NCBI GenBank assembly: GCA_002749535.1
Contig: MZZL01000033.1
Span: 1 to 64,000, forward strand
Length of the DNA: 64,000 bases
Origin: Apophysomyces variabilis
Taxonomy: Eukaryota > Mucoromycota > Mucoromycetes > Mucorales > Mucoraceae
Direction: 5' to 3'
Both the position numbers and the translations under genes were made by a program. This document shows positions 20,941-32,835 of the stretch, piece after piece. How positions within the stretch are numbered: position 1 is the first letter of the stretch; each line of letters opens with the position of its first letter. The notes below the pieces were generated by a model that was not told where the DNA came from, searched no databases, and saw only the letters and a program-made list of their open reading frames with translations.

Positions 20941-22145
20941 TTATTCTTCTGCCAAACAATTCCAATTGACCTCTTCTCGACCATTTTTATGGAGGTATTC
21001 GTTGGCTTTTTTAAAATGTCCACAATCGAGGAAACCACGATGAGCAGACAGCGGCGAAGGATGAACTGCCTTGAGCACAAGATGTTTCTGAGTAGATGTT
21101 ATATAAGTCTTCCCTTCTTAACCTATAACCGATCATTCAGAACTTACTGAGCTATCAATTCTAGCTCCTTTCTTTTGAGCATGGGAACCCCAAAGCATAA
21201 ATACAATATGTGCTCTTTTCTCATTTAAGTGTTGAATCACAGCATCTACGAAGGAAATGAACTTTCTTTGTCTCGCTTTTCAGCACCCTACCTGTAAACT
21301 TCTCCCAGCCGCGGTTGGCGTGGCTTGCTGGTTCATGGGCACGCACGGTTAACGACGTATTCAGCAACAAAACGCCTTGCTTAGCCCAGTTTTCCAAAAA
21401 CCTGGTACTTATCAGCAAACGATAAAACCACAGGAAGAGCAACCTTACCCATGATCTGGTTTCTTGAAATCGCTATAATCACGGCTAAGCGCTTCGTAGA
21501 TGTTCACTAACGATGGGGGCGTACGGACTTGTTTCCTCACGGAGAAACATAAACCATGTGCTTGGTTTACGTTATGGTAGGGATCTAATAAAAAGGGCGT
21601 TGGTGCTGCCTTGGCCTCTCTGTTTTCTTTCTTTTTAAGAAACGTTACCTTGACCGAGAATGACCACTTTAACGTGGGATGGCGGCGTCAAATTGGACCA
21701 GCTGTAAATATCATTTGCTACGACTCTCTGTTGATATCATTTCTCATTTTCTTTCGTGCTCTTACGTGGAGGGTAAATTGTCTTTTTCGCGTCCTTTTCT
21801 GCTTTCAGAAATTTTTTAAGCTTTCTCCAGTTAGTATCAATCTTCTCTGTATACAAAGTATATAATAACGAATACCTGGATGAAATAAGGCTTTGTCAGT
21901 TCCGGCCTAAGTGCCTTCAACCACTCAAAACGGAGAGTCTTGATTTCAAGATCAAGGAGCTCCAAGGTTTCCTTATCAATGTCTTTGAATAAATCGGTGC
22001 CAGATGTTGGTTTTGTCTCATTAGACGTGTCTTTTGGAGTCAACGGCTTAAACATGGACAGCAGGGATGTCTGACGGGATGCTGTAGTAGCAGCCTTTTT
22101 GGTTTTACCACTATCAGTGATGTCAACAAGTGGACGTTTTGACAT
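20941..22145 (-). CDS. UNG1: Uracil-DNA glycosylase
   Basis: Seven exons on the minus strand (5' to 3'): 22145-21876, 21820-21766, 21717-21649, 21584-21449, 21401-21292, 21245-21148 and 21087-20941, giving 294 residues. It removes uracil from DNA as the first step of base-excision repair. Family A motifs are intact: [18 protein letters not shown] (catalytic Asp), [13 protein letters not shown], and [11 protein letters not shown] (catalytic His and minor-groove loop). The N-terminus has a PIP-box-like QTSLLSMFK, as in UNG proteins that dock on PCNA. Intron 1 uses a TACTAAC branch point and the acceptor AAAG. An upstream in-frame ATG at 22220 would add 25 residues. It lies 360 bp downstream of SMC2 on the same strand. 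Confidence 0.93.
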
Positions 22146-22505
22146 GGTTGGAATGAACAGAGTTTTCTCAAAAACAGTCGTCCTTCCGCTAATGACTGGA
22201 CTCCGATGCCAGGAACGCATGTCCTTGATATGGAGATAAACGAAAAAATAGGTGCGTCGTATTGACGATAGTGAATTAATCCAATCAGATGAAGTGAATC
22301 AGAGTCTTTTTGAGCCACGTTTTCATGCAGAATAGAAGCACAAATCGAATGTGGTAGCTTATAGTACAGTGTCCCGCGGTTATACAGGGATCGATTAGAC
22401 AGGATCCAAATCATCTAAAATCCTCACTTTAGCTGCTTAGGGAAATCCTGCGGTGATCGTTTATATCTTACAAAATGAAAAAATAATGGGCTTAAAAAAG
22501 TATTA
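22146..22505. other. Spacer between SMC2 and UNG
   Basis: 360 bp. It holds the UNG 5' region, including an in-frame upstream ATG at 22220, and the SMC2 terminator. Nothing else recognised. Confidence 0.5.
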
Positions 22506-25500
22506 CTATGAAACATGTCTATTCTGCTGGTCTCTTCCGCGTTTACGATTGCTGCTACTGGCCATGTCTTGTGCGCTTCCTTCTGCATTGCGTTTTTCAG
22601 ACCTTGATGTGGTTCGCTAGCATTGGCATGATTAAACAAAACGTGAAAAGAATTCAGGTATTATACTCACTTCTACAACAGATGTACCATCTTTAAATCG
22701 TGTTTTGAATAGCACGTTTGCATTATTAAACATGCCATCCTTGAGTGACACAACTACAAACTGTGATCCTTTAAACCTAGTTCGTAGCAATTGGCCAATA
22801 TTTTGCGTGTGAGAAAGATCCAATGCAGCATCCACCTCATCAAGGATATACATCGGCGCTGGTTTAAATTGCAACAGTGACAGGATAAGGGATAGTGCAA
22901 TTAATGAACTATGTATGCCAATTAACTTTCATAATCTCGTATGTTTCTTGAGTTTGAGACACTTACCGTTGGCCACCGCTAAGCTCCGTTAGACTCTGTT
23001 TCCACACCCCTCCCAGACAAACCTTGACTTCTAAGCCTTCTGATATAGTCTTGCCTTCCGGTGCCTGAAGCTTACAAGTGTTTCCGGCCAGCAGATCGCC
23101 GAAGATTCCCGCGAAATCACTACGTTTATCAATATCAAGGCATATACGATTCTTCGTCTACTCACGTATTAACCTTGGTCCATGTCTTTTCTAATGCTTC
23201 CAACTTGTAGTTATCCAAGGACTTGATCGTATCTTCAATCTTCTGCTTGTCTTTTTGTACAGTTGCCAGCATTTGCTTTAATGATGCCTCTTTCTTTTCC
23301 ACGCTATACAATCAAGGTGATTTAGTAACGAAATAGAAATATAGACTTGCCACATACTTATCAATCATATTCATAACGCGAACATTAATCTTTTTGCGCA
23401 TTGCATCATGTTCTATTGCCAATTGTTGTAACGTCTTCTTTGTGTCGCTTATATTAATGCCACGGTAGTCATAAGGTGTATTTGCTTGACCAAAAAATCT
23501 TGCAATGTATGAATGAGTGTACAACAAAAATGCTTAACTGTTACTTACTGCTTTTGATCAACAATCCAATCATATTCACTTTCCAGCTCATTTAATTTCT
23601 GTTGCGCTGCTTGGTATTCTTTCTGATGACGTTCCATATCATGGGTGATCTTTTGGATTTCTAAATTATGTTCGACAATCTCTGCCGATTTTTCCTTGTG
23701 AAGTTCCTCTAATCTTTGTAGTTCTTCGTTATGAGCATTGATTATCTGTGTCTCATGTTCGAGAGCATCTTGAACCTCTTTCGTTTTGTTCTATGAGTTC
23801 GTCAATACGGCTAAGTTCTCATGAAACATTCCGTACTTTTGTTTGCTCGATTTCTTCAACAAGTTCGCATGACGCTTGTTTGTACTGGTCTATCGTCTGT
23901 CGAACCTTCTTCATATCTTCTTCACATGTCCTGATATCCGATTCAAGTTGTTCTTTATATCCAAAAATTAGCCTACTCAACGTCCATTAGTATATTTTCC
24001 GTACCAATCTCCAGCTCTAGCGTTTGGACTGCTCGTTCCATATCTTGCACACGTTGTACGCTCTTTACTAATTGAGCTTTTAAATGCTCCACGCGTTTCT
24101 ACAAACATAAGCATGAATAAGCCGTACTAAACGATAGCAATCGACATACGGTCATTTCGTTCAGTTTAGAATCTTTGTTTGAACTGAACTCTTGCATTTC
24201 CTTCTCAAGACGTTTGCAATCAAGAAGGGCTTGCTGACGAGTTTTCTGGGCTTCAACAATAGCTTCCTCATGGTGGATTATCTGTCGTTTGATAGCATCA
24301 ACACGCTCCATTAACTACAGTAGAAGTGTTAACATGCATCTTATGCGATCCTTCCTTTACCTGCGCATGAGTGCTTTTACTTAAACGGTCTTCCAACAGA
24401 ACAACCTCGTGTGATTGAAGATCTAAACGCTGTTTGCAATGCCTATATTGAGCAATCGTACGTTGCGCAATTTGTATTTCGGCCTCTAACGCATCAAGAC
24501 GCTCCATGTGTTGTCTGATTTCTTCACGGATCTCATTAAACTCCTGTATTTTCACCAGGACACCGGCAGAATTCGGCTTAGAGCCGCCCGACAAGGTTCC
24601 AAAAGGATCATACACATCTCCCTCGAGGGTGACTGATTTCATTCGAATATCTCTATGGAAGGTCACTCGCTTGGCTGTTTCAGCATCCTCACATATCAGC
24701 GTATTTCCAAAGATCCATTCCATAGCTTCGTGGACTTCATCATCATAACCCACCAATCTCAAGGCTAAATCGACTTTGCCTGGTCCTATCCGTTGAGCAG
24801 TGGCAATTTTCTGACATCGTGTGATTAGATACGCATAAAAAAATATCGGCATACCTCTGCTGATGCTTGGAATCCTTGGATTTTGTTCAAAGGGATGAGA
24901 GTCCATCTTTTACGGAGTCTTCCTCTGTCCAAAAGCTGCGCTCCAATCACTTCATCTTCCACTACAACCTTAACTACCCATTAACACCTTTGCATCGTGA
25001 AAACAAGGAAATTACATTGTACAAGCGACCACCGGCACAGATCTCTAGAGCGGTTGACGCATCATAATTTTCCCTGTCAAGCGTAATAAGTTCCGCGACA
25101 AGACCTTTGACCTTTGACCGATCAAAGTTTGGCGTTGGGTTCGAGTAGGCAAAATCGAGATTGGACAGCTGGCGGGACAAATTTTCTTGTCTCTGATAGA
25201 GCGATCGTTTTCAGGAAAGGGCAAAACAAAGAAACGATGTTCTCCTACCTCTCTTAACTCTGCAATTTTTTCTTGCTTTTTGGTTTTTCTGTAGAGCAAA
25301 TCGTTTTCTCTTTCCGGGTTCCAATTTAATATGCCCAATTGTTTCTGCATCACATTAGTCCACCAAATTCTGACAATCATTTAATAATACCTCAAGTTCA
25401 ACTAGTTCTTTCTTCTTGATTGCGATTTCCTGCTTCAAATCTTCATTTTGGAGCTCTGCCTTCGCAGCCTGAGGTTCTTTTTCCTGTAGTTCCTTCCGCA

Positions 25501-27170
25501 AATGCACGATTTTAAGCTTTGCCTGTTCCTCTGCCGTAGCACTTTCGCTCGCAATATTTTTCGAAGCTAATCAGCATATATTAAAATTTTGACTCAATTT
25601 TCCCTTTCTGTATTTACCTTGTATTTGTTCCATATATCCATTCTCCTGCCCTTCGTTGACTGAAACACCGGTTGTGAGAGTCTGTAGAAGCTCAGAAGTC
25701 TTCTGCATCTCGTTCGTTTTCTCGTCATATTTGGCTTTAAATGTTTCATACTCTTTGTGTATTCGTGAATAGGCATCCTTTTTCTCAAGTAATGCTTTTT
25801 CCATCTAACAGCTGATTAACGTTTCCTTGACACGCACGCCTATACACAGATTTACCTCTCCTTTCGATGATGCCAAGGCTGATAACGTTTTCTGTTCGTC
25901 TGCGACGGAAGCATCCTGAAGATCATGTTTTGTTTTAAGTCTCACCAGCTGTGTGGTATAATCCTTGAGTGATTGCTGGAGTTCTTTGAATTTGGCACTT
26001 CCAGCAGATTCCTTTGTCGTATGGTCAGCTAGGTTTGGTAACCAAGGAATGGTATACTCACTTTTCTTTTGGCCGCTTTTTCTTCTTCAATATTGAATAA
26101 CTGTGATTTCAGAACGTCTACCGTTTCCTTCAATTCTCGAATACGGGTTTGTCTTGCGTTATTATCTGCCCCTGATCGATTTATTTTTTCCTAGGAAGCA
26201 GATATGTATCGTATCAACCATGCAACACTTCACTAAGCTTACCTCATGTCGATTATATTCAAACGCAACCATGAGTCGATTGAGTCGTTCCACTTCGGAC
26301 TCAATTTTTTGATAATCCAAGTATACTCTTTTTTCGGCTCGCAGTTGATCCAGTCGAGGGATAATCTCTTCCTGCAAAATCTAGCAGATGGAGCGGTAAA
26401 TCAGTTCCAGCTTTCTTTTTATACGTGAACATTATCCGTACGGTGTTGATCTCTTCCACTTTTCGCTCCTTTTTTGCCATGGTGATAAACGCCTTGTTTT
26501 TACGATCTTCGAACATTTTTGTACCAGCTGCTTCCTCCACCATACTCAGAATTTCCATAGGTTTCATGTTCAACACCTTGGTGATGCGACCTTGCATGAT
26601 CAAAAAATGCGGGTTATTGATATTAAGTTGAACGGACTGGAATAAGTTCTGCACTGTTTGCTGTTGCGCATTGTGTCCATTGACTATATACTTCGTCTTG
26701 ATCCCAGATCCACCCAATAAAACCTGCGAATTGAATTGAGCGGTCGACAACATAAGCAAACCTTTTCAAAGGTCATGAATGGAGCTTGCCTGTCGAGTCA
26801 CTGTGATCTGTCGATACTCTTCGAATCCGACAGGACTTCTATCCCGGGCCTCATTATTGAAAACGATCGTGACCGATGCCTTCGTCACACCCGCTTGGCC
26901 TCGTTTGTAAATAAGATCCTGCAAATTACTTGCCCGGATCTAACATGCTTTGTCAGAGAATGGTCATACAAGTTGCGAAAGGTAAACATTCTTCTGGTGT
27001 ACCTGTGACAGGTTCGTAATTCCTAGTACAAAGCATATCGCATCCAAGACATTCGACTTTCCAGAGCCATTAAGGCCAGTAATGGCGTTAAATTCAGGAT
27101 CCCATCCGGTTATATGGGTTCTCGAGACGTAGGATTTGAAACCCTCAATGATAAGCTCGTCGAGGTACAT
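22506..27170 (-). CDS. SMC2: Structural maintenance of chromosomes protein 2 (condensin)
   Basis: 21 exons, 20 introns, 1206 residues. The start at 27170 matches the conserved SMC2 N-terminus [14 protein letters not shown]. Walker A is GLNGSGKSN. The SMC2 signature [16 protein letters not shown] follows, then a long coiled coil, the hinge (around [15 protein letters not shown], exon 24361-24810), a second coiled coil, the ABC signature [16 protein letters not shown], and Walker [19 protein letters not shown]. The C-tail [10 protein letters not shown] is spliced on after GTSVVE. SMC2 pairs with SMC4 in the condensin ATPase that compacts mitotic chromosomes. Intron 2 (26724-26789) has a GC donor. 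Exon lengths sum to whole codons throughout. The gene is divergent from AIP1. Confidence 0.95.
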
Positions 27171-27907
27171 GATTACCGCAACGCGTACCGTAGGACAGCA
27201 AAACGCGCTCCGCAAAAAGAGAGACCTGATTGCCGTTTCAGGGCAGTGATACCAAGTCACATGTGTATTCCCACTATATGCTTATACATTGTGTACTGAA
27301 AAAGTAACGGATCTGTATTAGAAATGGGTACGATTCTAGCTCTTTTCATCAATTATACAACTTTCGAGGAAAGGGTACAAGGGCTTTAAATACGAAGTAC
27401 TTCAATATCTCCCATGACAGTACAGCTTCGGTTTGACAAAGTGATACAATAGGAATTTCTTAATAATTGCAACTGCAATCGTTGCCGAAGATTTAAGAGA
27501 TACGTAGCGGATGTAGTACTTGTACGATAAAAAGGCAGGCAAGGGCAAGGCGACCGATCCGTATCGACTTGCCGCTGTTACAGAAACGAGGCGCTGAAGC
27601 ATTCGTCTCCGATTCGTTCATGCTTCCTGTTTGCCTCGCAGAAAACTGAAAATCACCACCAACTAGTGAGGATATATTCTATTGGTTAGGATTGAATCTT
27701 TTTTACGCTTCTCTTGCAGGCCAATTATGGGTGGGCTGAGCATATTGAGTGAGAGGAAGCGGTAACTGTAAGTCCAATATGGGGAAATCGGTATTGCTTT
27801 CGAACGCCGAAATAGCGACAGATAACCCAGTGGCTACTGTAAAGCAAAGGGCTTTGCTTTTGCTTTTCCATCTTGCTTAGTCTCCTCCATCCGTCATCTC
27901 GTTGCTC
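27171..27907. promoter_or_regulatory. Divergent promoter region between SMC2 and AIP1
   Basis: 737 bp between the two start codons. CCAAT-type motifs occur near 27697 (inverted, ATTGG) and 27720. No gene, RNA or repeat was recognised. The core promoters themselves are inferred from the gene orientation. Confidence 0.4.
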
Positions 27908-30149
27908 ATGTCTTACGTAAAAAGTCAGCAAACTTTTCGATATAAGTGGGAAAGCTAAACGTACTAACTGCGTTTCCAGAATACACATTCGCGCCTCTTC
28001 CGTCAACTAGCCGAGGTAGCCCTGTCAAGCTTGGCAGCGATCCAAAAGGAAAGAATTTCCTTTATACGAATGGTAAATCGGTCTTCATTCGCAATGTTGA
28101 AGTAAGTAGGAACGTGATGCCTTTCGGAAACACTGATGTGACATACTTGACAGAATCCCGCCCTGGCCACCGAGTATGTCGGGCATAATGCTCAAACAAC
28201 AGTAGCACGCTACAGTCCTAGCGGATTTTACGTTGCTTCGGGAGGTATAATATTTCGACGTTTGTTTATGAGACACCGCGATTCATTTTGCTTGACTTTG
28301 CCTTCCAGATATTCATGGCAATGTCCGCATTTGGGATACGATAAATGAAGAGCATATTTTGAAGAGCGAATCTCGTCCGATCACGGCCAATGTTAAAGAT
28401 ATCGCTTGGGATTCTGAGAGCAAGCGTTTGATTGCCGTTGGTGATGGCAAAAACCGATTTGCCCACGCATTTATGTTCGATACACTTTCCTCCGTCGGCG
28501 AGATTTCGGGGCACACAAAGGTGGTTAATAGTGTCAGCATTCGTCAAAAACGTCCTTTCCGTGCTGTCACCGCATCCGATGACATGACCGTATCGTTCTA
28601 CCATGGAGTACCTTTCAAGTTTCAAAAGAATATTCAGGACCATACGCGCTTTGTCAACGACGTTGCGTTTTCGCCCAACGGTGATTTCTTTGTTAGTGTG
28701 GGCGCCGACGGAAAGGTGAGGAAGGCAAAATTTTAACGATCTCTCTCAACTGGAATGTACCATAACCAATATAGATTTTCTTATATGATGGCAGTACTGG
28801 TGACAAAGTACATGAACTGGAAGCAGAAAACGGCCATGCCGGTAATATCTTCTCTGTCAGTTGGTCTCCGGATAGTACACATATTTTGACATCGTCTGCT
28901 GATCGTACGGCGAAGATTTGGGACGTGTCAGCTAAAGCTGTTGTAAAGTAAGCTCTATCGTCGTAGAAGTAGTGTTATGCTAATTAACCGAGAATCATTT
29001 AGTACGTTTGAGATCGACAGTGCTGCAGATCCTGTTGACAATCAGCAAGTCGGTAACCTGTGGCAAGATGACTGGACACTGAGTGTGTCGCTCTCTGGCG
29101 AATTCAATTATCTCGATAAAAACAGTGGCAAAGTTGCTCGAACGATCGATGGACATAGCAAAGCAATCACGGCGCTTGCTGTAGCATCCGATGATACATT
29201 CTTCACTGGGTCATATGACGGTCGTGTGTACGCGTGGGATTATGGAGTTAAAGACAACGATACCACTGCCAAGAAAATTGACGGAGAGGCTCACGTAAAT
29301 CAAGTCATTGACCTCGTAGTCAAGGAAGATGCACTGTACTCGGCTGGTATGGATGATACCATCCGTAAAGGAAATGTAAAGGATAGAAATATCAGGTAAT
29401 CCGCGGAAAATAGGTCAGGATCTTTGATAACCTGACTGACACGCCATCGGCTTCTTAGTACATCCATGGCGTCTTCTGGCGGGCTTCCACGCTCGCTCTC
29501 CGCTTTCAACGACAAGGTGGTTGTGGCAACCGTCAAAGATGTACAGATCTACGATTCAACTTTCCAAAAGATTATTCAGGAACAAGAACTCGGATTTACT
29601 CCATCAGTTGCAGCTGCTGATCCAAGCGGTGAGCATGTGTTCGTTGGCGGAGAGGTAAGAGAACATGAAAACGAAGAAAGGAGGGGAGAAACTTAATTAA
29701 TCTGACAGGACAACAAAGTGCGTGTGTACCAGCAGAAGGATGGCAAGCTATCTCATTTGCACGATCTTAGCAACAATCTTGGTAACATCACCGCTCTGGC
29801 AGTTCATCCGACACTCCCTTTAATTGCGGTCGGTGACAGTGTTGGAAAAATATTTGTGTATGATTTCAAGGAAGCAAAGCTTGAACTGCAAAAGTGGGTT
29901 TTCCACACTGCACGTATCCTGTCCATTCAATGGTCTGCTTGTGGCACATTCTTGGTGAGCGGAAGTCTGGACACGAACATTTATGTGTGGAACCGTGAAC
30001 AGCCATTCAAGAAAGTGGCTATCAAAAACGCACATATAGACGCAGTGAACCGCGTTAGTTTCCTGCACAAGACAGATGATAAGCTATCCATCGTCAGTGC
30101 TGGTCAGGACGCGGCTATACGAGTATGGGAAGTCTCCAAGCCTGAGTAA
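27908..30149 (+). CDS. AIP1: Actin-interacting protein 1 (WD-repeat)
   Basis: Eight exons: 27908-27923, 27980-28101, 28154-28244, 28309-28715, 28775-28947, 29003-29395, 29459-29654 and 29709-30149, giving 612 residues, the usual AIP1/WDR1 length. WD40 repeats run throughout. Recognisable blocks are YTFAPLPSTSRGSP, DPKGKNFLYTNGK, EYVGHNAQTTVARYSPSGFY, GHTKVVNSVSIRQKRPFRA and the final DAAIRVWEVSKPE. AIP1 works with cofilin to disassemble actin filaments. The first exon (MSYVKK) depends on a weak GTCAGC donor, chosen only because it keeps phase. The exon 6/7 junction also rests on phase. All other introns have standard borders. Confidence 0.9.
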
Positions 30150-30720
30150 ACAAAGCTAAAATAAATGGTTTTCTTTTTGCCTAAGTTGCGTCCCTTCTTG
30201 TTACCCAACAAAATCACTAAGAACTGGCTTTGTCTGCCTGCTTTTCGGGATTAACTTGTCAATGGATGGGAAAGAAGTAATATTACATGCATAAGCAGTC
30301 AAAAGGTGCTTTGGACAGTATATCCAGAGAAGTGGGATTTGATAGGAGGCAGATTCAGTGAGATGCGAAGGCTACAAACTGTTACCCTGTGCCACTAGAT
30401 AGACACTCAATATAAGAGAATGCGTATTTTTCAAGAGCTGAATAACAAGTAGGGATCTCATAGTCGAGATGTTATGTTATATGTAACCACTTTGGAAATT
30501 GGTAGCATGACATAAGTAAATAAAAAGACCAACTGCGCATCGGTTGATGTGAAAGTCAAGAAAGCGGAAGGCAGGCACAGTAGCAATGTGTTCACTGGAA
30601 ACTTGCGGCCAAAAAAGTCACAGTCACGTAGAAGAGCGGCGGAATTCAGAAAAAAATTTTTGTTATTCAAATAGTAAAGGACGTCGGACGGAGGGTTCTC
30701 TCTTTTTCTCGCATTCTAAA
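30150..30720. other. Spacer between AIP1 and RPS19
   Basis: 571 bp with no recognised gene; it presumably contains the RPS19 promoter. Short tracts of A/T and purines only. Confidence 0.4.
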
Positions 30721-31210
30721 ATGGCTGGTATTACTGTGAAGGACGTTAATCCCCACGGTACGCATCACTACTTTCTGAACCTTACAGTTATGGAAAATGG
30801 CACTGGGAGGGAAACGAGAGAAAGGAAAAGAGGAAGAAAACAAAGGACTTAGCAGATGCTGGTTCTCGTTTCGGGAGAGAGTAAAAGTTAGGCAGGGAAA
30901 AAAAAGTGACAGCCACCCTCAAAAGCATCACGAAGCGTTGGATTGTCCTATCCAGGACATAAAAAGGATGAGCAAACCTTTTCAGCAATCGACTTCGACT
31001 TACGTTGACGCATGTTATCGTGAAGAAGAGAGCTTTCGGGTGGCTTGGAGTGCCAGAAGAAGAGGGTCCAAGGGGGGCGGACAAGGAAAAAAATCTTTTC
31101 GTGTATACTGATCCTTTGTAGATTTCATCAAGGCCTATGCTGCTTACCTCAAGCGCACTGGAAAGTTGCCTGTTCCCAAGTGGGTTGACCTTGTCAAGAC
31201 CGGTACCTTC

Positions 31211-31241
<31 letters not shown>

Positions 31242-31706
31242 ACTTCATCCGTGCTGGTATGTGTCAACGTTGGAAATGATGTCTGGTTGCTTTTCTTACT
31301 TAATTGATATTCATTAGCCTCCGTTGCCCGCCACATCTACATCCGCAAGAGCGTCGGTGTTGGTGCTTTGAACAAGGTCCACGGTGGTCGTGTTAACCGC
31401 GGTTCCCGTCCCTCCCACCACGTTGATGCTTCCGGCTCCGTCAACCGCAAGGTCCTCCAGTCCTTGGAAGCCATTGGTGTCTTGGAGAAGGACAAGAAGG
31501 GGTAAGCAACAGAAAAAAAGCACGGAATATCGTTCACGGAAGGCTAAAAAATGATTACAGTGGTCGCAGAATTACCCAGGACGGTCAAAGAGATTTGGAC
31601 CGTAAGTATATTAATGTGTGGAGAGGCAAGATCAGAGTATGTCTAAAACGCTTTATAATCACTAGGTATTGCCTTGACTCTTGCCCAGGAGGAAGATGAC
31701 GAATAA
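30721..31706 (+). CDS. RPS19: 40S ribosomal protein S19 (eS19)
   Basis: Five exons: 30721-30757, 31122-31256, 31318-31501, 31561-31601 and 31666-31706, giving 145 residues, the normal eS19 length. Strongly conserved blocks are [67 protein letters not shown] and [16 protein letters not shown] component of the small ribosomal subunit needed for 18S rRNA maturation. Intron 1 is 364 nt, far longer than the other introns here (about 57-66 nt), and contains a 104-codon open frame. Compact, codon-biased coding sequence (many GTC, AAG, CGT) fits high expression. Confidence 0.96.
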
Positions 31707-32835
31707 ATGCCTTCGCGCGCAACAAAACAAAAAAGTTAAAAGAAGGAAATATGTTGCAACTTTAAATAAAGGCAACTTTTCTGAGCAGAACATGACATTG
31801 AGTCTTTTGGGTTTTTATTGTTCTGCTGTTTTTTCTTTATTCATTAGAAACTATTTCTCATTCAAGGCGCATAATAATTAAGAATAAGCATACATTGTGT
31901 TAACCATGAGAGTGAAGTGTACATGGTACTATTTGTTGACAGTTCCTCCGTAATTTAATGTAACTTTACCTATTTTCACCTCGATACTTTACATTGACAG
32001 CATGCAATTCAACCCAACTTCATGGAGAAAGGAACTATGTGTAGCTTCCCATTGTCCATAGCGATCGTCTTGTATATACAGTACGATCCATAGCACAGGA
32101 CTGCTTGTTGTAACGTTACGCTCAAAAAAGCTTAAAGCATAATATCTTGGTCATTAATTGCTAGAGTGGGCTTTTATAATTGACATCGTGCTGAATGATC
32201 ATGTTTAGCTATTAAGTTCAACATACGTTTGCTTACTTGTATCTGAGATGAAGAGCGCAGTTCACTGTCACGCAGGTACCGGCAATATAGATGCCATATG
32301 CTGCAAGTGGATCCTCATACTGCAGAAACTGAATCGATACTAGTCATCGTCGAGAAGAAAAGGGGCAAGGGAGATGTAACACAACAGATGAAGATTTGCT
32401 GTGCTGTCTGATCGTCGCTGCTGTCCCCACAGTCAATATTTGCTTAAAAGAGAGGAGAGCACGGTACTGCACTGGCCAACGTTGTGGATGCTTTAGATCT
32501 CCATGTTTACTAATTCAACGAACTAATAAAAACTAATATGCAGCAAGGCGTTTCTTTTGTTGTGGCCTTGTTTTCACATGAAGACCTTATTTACCGCTTC
32601 TTATTGTCTTTAAACTGAAACACTAAATTGGGTATTTCTCCCGAATTCAAAGCATTCCTTAGGAGGTTTTTAGAAGTTAGTTTTACTTTTTTTTTTTGGT
32701 TTCCCTGGGAATTATATACAAACGATGGGTGCAAGTAAATAAAGAACAGTTAATAGGTTTAAAAACATATGTACATATAGATGTGCACGATTGGTCGTTG
32801 AGGTCGAAAATGAAATACAAGCAAAAAGAAAAGCG
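31707..32835. other. Convergent 3' spacer between RPS19 and the kinase gene
   Basis: 1.1 kb between convergent genes. No coding region, RNA or repeat was recognised. Confidence 0.4.

Noticed and set aside
21611..21865. Plus-strand 84-codon Phe-rich ORF
   Set aside because: Antisense to UNG exons 2-3.
30758..31121. snoRNA inside the RPS19 intron
   Set aside because: No C box/D box pair or H/ACA layout could be found by eye.
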